NCBI GenBank assembly: GCA_016793525.1
Contig: JAEUJT010000269.1
Location: 1-6,113 of the forward strand
Length of the DNA stretch: 6,113 nucleotides
DNA from: Archangium sp.
GTDB taxonomy: Bacteria > Myxococcota > Myxococcia > Myxococcales > Myxococcaceae
Direction: 5' to 3'
Shown here in pieces: positions 1 through 4,914 of this stretch. The notes beneath the pieces are model-generated. The model made no database searches. It saw only the letters and a program-made list of their open reading frames with translations, and had not been told where the DNA came from. The stretch's first letter is position 1. The number at the start of each line of letters is the position of its first letter. The translations under genes and the position numbers were made by a program.

Positions 1-349
1 CAAGACGATGAAGGCGGAAAACGGTGGCAAGCAGATGCGCGACGTCTGGGCGCTCCCGCGGCCGGGCGACGAAGAGCTGGCGGCCGACGAGCAGGGCCGC
101 ATCTGGACCATGACCACCCCGAAGAAGTCGGAGAAGGCGCACGGCAAGCACCCGACGCAGAAGCCCATCGCCCTGCTGGACCGGGTGATCGAGGCCTGCA
201 CCGACGAAGACGCGGTGGTGCTCGACCCGTTCTGCGGCTCGGGCACGACGGGCGTGGCCGCGGTCGAGAAGGGCCGGCGCTTCGTCGGCATCGACATGAA
301 CGCCGAGTACCTCGAGCTGACCAAGAAGCGCCTCGGCGCCGCTCGCTGA
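1..349 (+). CDS. DNA adenine/cytosine-N4 methyltransferase, C-terminal part (5' truncated by window edge)
   Basis: This is the C-terminal part of an S-adenosylmethionine-dependent DNA methyltransferase that modifies the exocyclic amino group of adenine (N6) or cytosine (N4). The frame is open to the left edge (first full codon at position 2) and ends with TGA at 347-349. Counting from the Met codon at 8, the visible motifs are GKQMRDVW (7-14), HPTQKP (48-53, motif X side) and the SAM-binding motif I DPFCGSGTT (73-81), followed by FVGIDMN (92-98, motif II-like). This order, with motif I near the C terminus, is that of beta-class enzymes; the catalytic DPPY-type motif IV would lie upstream, outside the window. 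About 27 residues between DVW and HPTQKP are rich in charge and look like a loop insertion. The Met at 8 is probably internal, because a 113-residue protein would lack the catalytic motif. No restriction endonuclase follows, so whether it is orphan or part of an R-M system cannot be told. Confidence 0.93.
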   Translation, partial: KTMKAENGGKQMRDVWALPRPGDEELAADEQGRIWTMTTPKKSEKAHGKHPTQKPIALLDRVIEACTDEDAVVLDPFCGSGTTGVAAVEKGRRFVGIDMNAEYLELTKKRLGAAR

Positions 350-361
350 GCGCCAGGCATG

Positions 362-398
362 AAAAACGGGCTGCCTCCCTCGTGAGGAGACAGCCCGT
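362..398 (-). terminator. Intrinsic terminator for the minus-strand operon
   Basis: Read on the minus strand, the arm ACGGGCTG (398-391) pairs perfectly with CAGCCCGT (373-366). A single mismatch (374/390) then separates this from four more pairs (375-378 with 386-389), leaving a 7-base loop. The stem is followed by a run of five T (366-362). It starts 23 bases past the TAA of the coiled-coil gene. The plus strand has no T run after the hairpin, so it serves the minus-strand genes rather than the methyltransferase. Confidence 0.88.
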
Positions 399-421
399 CG
401 TGAGCCGCAGGTGCGGTGCGC

Positions 422-1450
422 TTACGCCGTGGGCGCGGAGGCGGTCGGAGCCGGCGCCTCGGCGATCACTGGCGCCGCAGCCGTCACCGGGGGAGCCACT
501 TCAGCCGGCGACGGGGCGGCAGCGGCGGCGGCTTCAGCCTCGGCCACGGTCGCTTCGGCGGCCTCGAGCTTGGCCTGTGCGTCGGCAGACGCCTTGTCTT
601 CGGCCACGTGTTTCGCGGTCATGCTGGCGTCGGCCTGGGCGAGCTCGTCGGCGGTGGGGGCCTGGTGCTCGGCGTGTTGGCCGGTCTTCTTCTCGAGGTC
701 GGTGATCGCCCGCTTGAGGAGATCATTCTCGAGCAGGGTGCGGTTGAGGCGAATCTCCACCGCGCGGAACTTGTCGCGCGCGAGCCGGCCCTCTTCGTAG
801 ATGCGCTTGGCTTCGCGCTTCTCGCGGTCGACCTTGCCCTTGATGCTGCGCAGCTCGGCCGCGATCTCGATCGCCTTCTTCTTGTCTTGCGACGACTGCA
901 GCTCGAGCCGCTGCATCTTCTCTTTCTCGGCCTCAGACAGCTCGCGGATCACGCGCTGCACGACGATCTCTTGCTTCGGCTGCTCCGGCTCGCGCTTGGC
1001 CTCGGCGTTTTCGGTCGCCGCCGCGGCGGGCTTGGGACGACGGCCCTTTGCCTCGGAGTCGCTGCGCAGCTGCTGCACGGTCGCCAGCGCGGTGGCCAGC
1101 TCGGCGCGGGTGGTCTCGAGCTGGAGCGACGCCTGGCGCTCGACTTCGGCGCGGGCCTTCACCAGATCGTCTCCGGCCTTGTCGGACTCTTTGGCGTCGA
1201 AGATCTTCTTCTTCGCGTCTTTCAGCTCGCCCTTCAGATCGGCGTGGGTCTTCTTCAGCTCGTCGAGCTCCTTGCGCTTCTTCTCGAGCTCGTTTTCGGC
1301 CTTCGAGGCGCGGGTGGCGTCGTCGACGCTCTCGCGCGGGGTGTTGGAGACCGCCTGCGCAGACGGGGCGGACGAACCGCCGAAGAGGCCGAAGTTGAAC
1401 GCCAGGCTGATGGCCAGCGCCAACCCGAGGACGATGATGGCAAACGTCAC
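422..1450 (-). CDS. Membrane-anchored coiled-coil protein with Ala/Pro-rich C-terminal tail, function unknown
   Basis: I do not recognise a named family. The 342-residue protein starts at a GTG preceded by AAGGAG with a 6-base spacer, and ends in TAA. Residues 3-24 form one strongly hydrophobic segment with no signal-peptidase or lipobox motif, so it is most likely a single N-terminal membrane anchor. Residues about 46-135 and 160-265 are highly charged Lys/Glu/Arg helices with regularly spaced Leu/Val/Ile, typical of coiled coil. Between them is a Pro/Ala hinge (about 139-160). Residues about 290-342 are almost only Ala, Pro, Glu, Val and Thr, which suggests a disordered, extended tail. It lies 89 bases downstream of the haem lipoprotein on the same strand, and a strong terminator follows it, so co-transcription is likely. 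The frame stays open upstream through the neighbouring gene, but that stretch is Arg/His-rich shadow; the GTG with its ribosome site and the hydrophobic start decide the N terminus. Which side of the membrane the coiled coil faces is not settled by the sequence. Confidence 0.85.
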   Translation of the reverse strand: MTFAIIVLGLALAISLAFNFGLFGGSSAPSAQAVSNTPRESVDDATRASKAENELEKKRKELDELKKTHADLKGELKDAKKKIFDAKESDKAGDDLVKARAEVERQASLQLETTRAELATALATVQQLRSDSEAKGRRPKPAAAATENAEAKREPEQPKQEIVVQRVIRELSEAEKEKMQRLELQSSQDKKKAIEIAAELRSIKGKVDREKREAKRIYEEGRLARDKFRAVEIRLNRTLLENDLLKRAITDLEKKTGQHAEHQAPTADELAQADASMTAKHVAEDKASADAQAKLEAAEATVAEAEAAAAAAPSPAEVAPPVTAAAPVIAEAPAPTASAPTA

Positions 1451-1456
1451 GTGATG

Positions 1457-1462
1457 CTCCTT
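1457..1462 (-). promoter_or_regulatory. Shine-Dalgarno site setting the GTG start of the coiled-coil gene
   Basis: On the minus strand, AAGGAG lies 6 bases before a GTG at 1450-1448. This is the best ribosome-binding site in the window, and it fixes the start of a frame that would otherwise appear to run much further upstream. Confidence 0.85.
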
Positions 1463-1539
1463 GGTGCGAAAGGCGGCGGAACCTACTCGCGGGATGTGGG
1501 TGGATTCAATACCCACCGGCCCCGCGCACACCGCACGTG

Positions 1540-3423
1540 TCACAGCGAGAGCAGGTAGTCCACGAGCCGATCGATGTCGGCGGGGCTCAGGGGGGCCACG
1601 GCGCCGTGTTTCGAGCCTCCGCACGCGGGGTCTGTGAAGCGATCGCGCAGCGAGGCGGCGCAGCCGTTGTGCATGTACGGAGCGCGCGCGCCCACCCCGA
1701 CGAGGGAGGGCACCTGGAACGACCCTCCAGTGCCCACGTCGACGGTCGTGTTGTTGGTCAAGGCCGGGCCGGAGTGGCAGGTCGTGCACCCCGCGCTGGC
1801 GAAGACGATGCGGCCGGCTTCGACGCGCTCGGCGGGCATCGCGACCGCGGGCGCGCGGCGGGCTGGCACCGCGTCGAGAAACGCCTCGAGATCGTCGATC
1901 ACGTCGGTCTTGGGCATCGCCCCGCCCATGCGGCTCACGTAGGTGTCGGAGACGATGCTGCGCATTCCCACGAGGTCGCCGCTCCAGTGGTACGGCGCGG
2001 TCGCGGCCAGGCCTCCGGTGAGCGTCTGGGTGCGGCGAATGGCGCCGAGAAAGTTCCAGACGTGGCCGTCTTCGTCGGCTTCGGGGTGGCACGAAACGCA
2101 CGCCACGGCCTTGGTCGCGGTGTGGAACAGCGCGTGGCCCGGCGTCTCCCGTTGCAACCCGCCGGGGAGGGGGACACGAAACAGCACGGTGCTGCCGCGC
2201 TCGTCGAGCACCGTCAGCTGCGCCGGGGCGCGGGAGTGCACGACGATGGTGTTGTCGGGTCGGTAGGCCACACCGGTGGGCTGGCCGAGGAGGTCGCCCT
2301 CGGCCGTCTCCGGTGCGGGTGGCTGAACCAGGCCGCAGGCCTTGCCCGCCGTGCCGCGGAGCTCGCTGAGGGGAATTCGCGTCAGCAGGTGGTTGCCCAC
2401 CGAGACGACAGCAAGTGCCGAGCCGTTCGGGGCCAGCGCGGCGTCGACCGGAACGATACCGACGATCTCCTTCGAGCCGAGCACCGCGCCGGCTTTGGTG
2501 AACACGCTCACCGCCGAGCGCACCACGCCGGTCGTGCACACCGTTCGCTCGACGGTGACTTGGGTGGGGTCGCAGACTGTCAGCGCGCCGCCGTAGTAGC
2601 CGCTGCCAGGCACCACCCGCGGTGTGCAGGTGGTGTGCGTCTCTTTGACTACCGCCGGGCCGGCGAGATCGGTCGGAGCCCGCACGTCGCCATCGATGAC
2701 CCGCTGGTGCACCATGACGATCGACGAGGGGCCGATCAACGTGCGCCACGCGGTGTGGGGCTCGAACGCGGCTTGGCGCCCGAGATGCTGGCCGAGCTCG
2801 ATGCGGGGCGCGCGCCCGGTATGCAGCGTCGTGCCGTCGCGGCTCACCGATGACACCGTGGCGTCGCGGAAACGGGAGACGAACAGGCCGAGGCCGTCGC
2901 TCATCACGTCGCGGAGATCATCGGCGCTCCGAACCACGGTGCTGGAGCCGACGAGCGGCCGGCTGACCAGCTCGCCGGTGGCGCAGGCCACCACGGTGCG
3001 CTGCTGGGCGGCGTCCCAGGTGATGCCGCGCGGCTCGGCGCACACCGACTCCAACGAGTCCACCGTCAGGCGCTCGGGCGCTACGACCGCGACCTGCCCC
3101 GTGCCGCGGAGGATCACGTGCACCTTGCCGGCGCCGTCTTCGACCGCGCGGTTTGGCTGGCTGCCGGAGGGCAGGGCGATGGCGCCGAGCACGCGCTGCT
3201 GCACGAGCTCGACGATCACCAGGCGACTGCCGTCGGGGTCTGACACCACGGCCAGGCGGCCATTGGCGACGACGGCGAGTGTCCCTCCGGCGATCGGCGC
3301 GACGCCGCGCGATGGCGTCGACGGCGGCGGCGGCGCGAACGTGGTCGCGGAGAAGTCGTCAGGCGTCTGCGGCCCACAGCTGGCCAACGCCACCACCAGC
3401 ACTCCGCGCCACAGCGTTCGCAT
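1540..3423 (-). CDS. Outer-membrane-type lipoprotein: predicted beta-propeller fused to di-haem cytochrome c peroxidase/MauG-like domain
   Basis: The predicted product is 627 residues. Residues 1-15 are a lipoprotein signal peptide with lipobox L13-A-S-C16. Gly at +2 gives no inner-membrane retention signal, so the outer membrane is the likely site. After a Pro-rich linker (about 27-40), residues about 45-420 hold repeated short strand patterns (for example LAVVANGRLAVVSD, VHVILRGTGQVAVV, ALAPNGSALAVVSVG), consistent with a YVTN/WD-like beta-propeller. Residues about 428-627 match the cytochrome c peroxidase/MauG plan: haem site CVSCH (442-446), RRTQTL (463-468), APYHWSGD (476-483), second haem site CTTCH (546-550), then RAPYMHNG (580-587) with Met584 as a candidate axial ligand. 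Family members reduce peroxide or carry out long-range oxidation in the periplasm; the substrate here is unknown. Eight further Cys (128, 147, 266, 284, 296, 363, 588, 601) could form disulfides. The start at ATG 3423 was chosen over GTG 3441 and ATG 3435 because it gives the cleanest signal peptide and sits 7 bases from a near-consensus -10. Confidence 0.88.
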   Translation of the reverse strand: MRTLWRGVLVVALASCGPQTPDDFSATTFAPPPPSTPSRGVAPIAGGTLAVVANGRLAVVSDPDGSRLVIVELVQQRVLGAIALPSGSQPNRAVEDGAGKVHVILRGTGQVAVVAPERLTVDSLESVCAEPRGITWDAAQQRTVVACATGELVSRPLVGSSTVVRSADDLRDVMSDGLGLFVSRFRDATVSSVSRDGTTLHTGRAPRIELGQHLGRQAAFEPHTAWRTLIGPSSIVMVHQRVIDGDVRAPTDLAGPAVVKETHTTCTPRVVPGSGYYGGALTVCDPTQVTVERTVCTTGVVRSAVSVFTKAGAVLGSKEIVGIVPVDAALAPNGSALAVVSVGNHLLTRIPLSELRGTAGKACGLVQPPAPETAEGDLLGQPTGVAYRPDNTIVVHSRAPAQLTVLDERGSTVLFRVPLPGGLQRETPGHALFHTATKAVACVSCHPEADEDGHVWNFLGAIRRTQTLTGGLAATAPYHWSGDLVGMRSIVSDTYVSRMGGAMPKTDVIDDLEAFLDAVPARRAPAVAMPAERVEAGRIVFASAGCTTCHSGPALTNNTTVDVGTGGSFQVPSLVGVGARAPYMHNGCAASLRDRFTDPACGGSKHGAVAPLSPADIDRLVDYLLSL

Positions 3424-3430
3424 AGGGTCG

Positions 3431-3436
3431 ATCATA
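3431..3436 (-). promoter_or_regulatory. Candidate -10 element (TATGAT) for the haem lipoprotein gene
   Basis: On the minus strand, TATGAT (3436 to 3431) matches the TATAAT consensus at five of six positions. It is followed by 7 bases and then the ATG at 3423-3421. That spacing would place the transcription start at or next to the ATG, giving a leaderless message, which fits the lack of a Shine-Dalgarno site. No convincing -35 is visible 16-19 bases upstream. It is one of the few AT-rich hexamers in this GC-rich region. Confidence 0.5.
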
Positions 3437-3460
3437 GGCACGCTTGCTCGCCGCGCGTCT

Positions 3461-3469
3461 TGCTATAGC
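3461..3469 (+). promoter_or_regulatory. Candidate extended -10 element for the plus-strand genes
   Basis: TGCTATAGC contains the extended -10 dinucleotide TG (3461-3462), one base, then TATAGC (3464-3469), which matches TATAAT at four of six positions. Seven bases separate it from the ATG at 3477, again placing the transcription start at or beside the start codon. A TTGCTC at 3444-3449 is only 14 bases upstream, too close for a normal -35; the extended -10 could compensate. The central GCTATAGC (3462-3469) is a perfect palindrome, so it can also be read as a -10 on the other strand. Confidence 0.5.
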
Positions 3470-3476
3470 CCGGGGC

Positions 3477-3938
3477 ATGACGATGCTCGTTGCGCTGGTG
3501 GTGCTCGCCGGAGTCGACACGTTGACGGTGGTGCACCGCGGCGCGATGCAGCTGAAGGCGCCCACCCAATGGGCCGCCAGCGAAGGCGACGACGGCACCA
3601 CCACCTGGACAGCGCCCGAGAGCGCGGGGGCCGTGTCGTTCTACACCGGCGCCATGGAGTCGAGCCCCACGCCCGCCGCCTGTGTCACCCGCCTCGTCGA
3701 GGCGCTGGGCAAAGACGGCTTCACCCGATTCACGGTGGCGAACAAGCCCGCGGCGAAGAAGGTGATGAGCGACCGCGTCGGCACCGAAGGCGCGTCAGAC
3801 ACCGTGGTCACCACCACCGTGGTCGGGTGCGATGGCAAGACCAAGTGGCTGCTCACTTTCACTGCCACCCAGAAGGCCTCGGCGCGGCTCGGGCCGGTAC
3901 TGAAGCGCATGTTGGATTCCATCTCCTATGCGCGCTGA
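3477..3938 (+). CDS. Small exported protein of unknown function
   Basis: The predicted product is 153 residues, starting at ATG 3477 and ending in TGA. A hydrophobic N terminus (residues about 3-12, LVALVVLAGV) looks like a short signal peptide, although it has no positive charge ahead of it and no lipobox. The mature part is a small alpha/beta-type domain. After a strand-rich first half (about 15-60) there is an amphipathic helix (about 67-80), a Thr/Val-rich strand (about 105-113), another strand (WLLTFTAT, about 122-129) and a final helix ending LKRMLDSI. The overall pattern is reminiscent of PsbP/DcrB-like small periplasmic domains, but this is only an impression. Two Cys (near 65 and 117) could pair outside the cytoplasm. 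The alternative TTG start at 3444 would add 11 residues but bury the predicted promoter; the ATG just after the -10 is preferred. Its 3' end overlaps the next gene by 11 bases, which indicates translational coupling. It is divergent from the haem lipoprotein. Confidence 0.75.
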   Translation: MTMLVALVVLAGVDTLTVVHRGAMQLKAPTQWAASEGDDGTTTWTAPESAGAVSFYTGAMESSPTPAACVTRLVEALGKDGFTRFTVANKPAAKKVMSDRVGTEGASDTVVTTTVVGCDGKTKWLLTFTATQKASARLGPVLKRMLDSISYAR

Positions 3939-4893
3939 TGTTGTCGCGCTGGTCGCGCTCCTCGCTGCGTGCGGCGTGCCGTCGGAGACCCCTCCGTTGT
4001 CGAAGCTCGCCACGGTCGAAGGGCGGCTCACCGTGACGCCGGGCATCGAAGGCGACGTGTGGATGTTCCTGTACCGCCCGGGTGAAGGCCCTCCGGCGGG
4101 GCCGGCGATTCCCCAGTTCCTCACCGCGGTGAGCGCGAGTCGGGTCGGTACCGACGCGCGGTACCTCTTCGCCAACGTCAGCCCCAACCCGTTTTCGCTC
4201 TATGGCGTGCTCGACGTGAATGGGCGGTTCGACCCCAACATCGACGTGCTCTCGCAGGCCAGCGCGGGTGATCGCGTCGGCGCGCCGGTGGCGATCAACG
4301 TGCAGCCGGGGCGGAGGCAGACGTTCGACTACGAGCTCTCCACCCTGGTGCGCAGCGAGCCGCCGGCCTTCACCATCGAGGGGGCGGAGAGCGACATCTC
4401 CATCGGCACCTCCGGGTTGGTGCTGGTGGCAGACACCGTGGGCCGGTTCGACCCCTCCCGCGTCGGTCTCCGCGTCGGTCTCGTCGACGCCGACGGAGAC
4501 GGGCGGCCCGACGTGGGCGACGACAGCCTCCCTCGGGTGTCGTTCAACGCGGTGCTGCGGTGGCTGCCGCGCCCGGGCCAAGCGACGCCGGGTGTGTCGG
4601 TCGTGGTGCCGCTGGTGTTCAACCCCGCGCCGTTTCTGGCCGAGCTCAATGGCCGCCTCGGCATCGAGGTGGTGGTCGATCGCATTCAGCTGTTTCCGGT
4701 GCTGCAGGCGCAGTCGATCTCCATCGACGACACTGGAGCGACCACCACGTCGCTGATCGGCCAGCCCCCCTTCGGCGACTACGAGCTCTTCGTCGTGGTG
4801 CCTGGCGGGCAGTTCTGGCGCATGCCCAACCAGCTCGGCGCGACGCTGCCGTCACAGGCGGTACGGTTGCATTTCGACCGGGCAGCGCCCTGA
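3928..4893 (+). CDS. Putative lipoprotein with Asp-rich, possibly calcium-binding loops; function unknown
   Basis: The predicted product is 321 residues, with a very short lipoprotein signal peptide and lipobox L12-A-A-C15; Gly16 at +2 favours the outer membrane. The rest is predicted mainly beta-strand and looks like two sandwich-type domains. The first (about 28-140) resembles carboxypeptidase-regulatory/Big-like modules, with a YLFANV strand and the loop DVNGRFDPNID (96-106). The second contains GRFDP again (172-176) and the loop DADGDGRPDVGDD (187-199), whose Asp spacing is like EF-hand or thrombospondin type 3 calcium loops. The start overlaps the upstream stop by 11 bases, and only a weak GGA lies about 10 bases before the ATG, so coupling to the upstream gene probably drives translation. 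A perfect 12-base tandem duplication just before the second Asp loop encodes RVGL twice. No catalytic motif was seen, so a binding or structural role is more likely than an enzyme. Confidence 0.8.
   Translation: MRADVVALVALLAACGVPSETPPLSKLATVEGRLTVTPGIEGDVWMFLYRPGEGPPAGPAIPQFLTAVSASRVGTDARYLFANVSPNPFSLYGVLDVNGRFDPNIDVLSQASAGDRVGAPVAINVQPGRRQTFDYELSTLVRSEPPAFTIEGAESDISIGTSGLVLVADTVGRFDPSRVGLRVGLVDADGDGRPDVGDDSLPRVSFNAVLRWLPRPGQATPGVSVVVPLVFNPAPFLAELNGRLGIEVVVDRIQLFPVLQAQSISIDDTGATTTSLIGQPPFGDYELFVVVPGGQFWRMPNQLGATLPSQAVRLHFDRAAP
4459..4482 (+). repeat. Perfect 12-bp tandem duplication inside the lipoprotein gene
   Basis: CGCGTCGGTCTC at 4459-4470 is repeated exactly at 4471-4482. The repeat is in phase with the codons and encodes RVGL-RVGL (residues 178-185), directly before the DADGDGRPD loop. 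Because 12 is a multiple of three, gain or loss of a copy would keep the frame. Confidence 0.9.
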
Positions 4894-4914
4894 CGTACAG
4901 TCCGATCCCTACCA

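Noticed and set aside
1496..1516. A hairpin GTGGGT / ACCCAC in the gap between the two minus-strand genes, considered as a terminator.
   Set aside because: The stem is only 6 pairs with a 9-base loop and no T run on either strand, so it is unlikely to stop transcription between the two genes.
1451..2749. An upstream extension of the coiled-coil gene to 2749 on the minus strand (775 residues).
   Set aside because: The extra part is Arg/Pro-rich, out of frame with and lying inside the haem lipoprotein gene. The GTG at 1450 has a strong ribosome site and is followed at once by a membrane segment.
3433..3441. Alternative starts for the haem lipoprotein at GTG 3441 or ATG 3435.
   Set aside because: They add MPMIDP or MIDP ahead of a signal peptide that is complete from ATG 3423, have no ribosome site, and would overlap the likely -10 element.
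416..4036. Long plus-strand open frames opposite the two minus-strand genes (416-1558, 1537-2853, 2624-4036).
   Set aside because: Their products are Arg/Gly/His/Ala-rich low-complexity strings with no recognisable motif. They are the usual antisense shadows in GC-rich DNA, and the minus-strand proteins have clear haem motifs, a lipobox and coiled coil.
4896..4901. TACAGT upstream of the signalling gene as a -10 promoter element.
   Set aside because: It matches the consensus at only four of six positions, with no -35 at a proper distance. A separate promoter cannot be excluded but is not supported.
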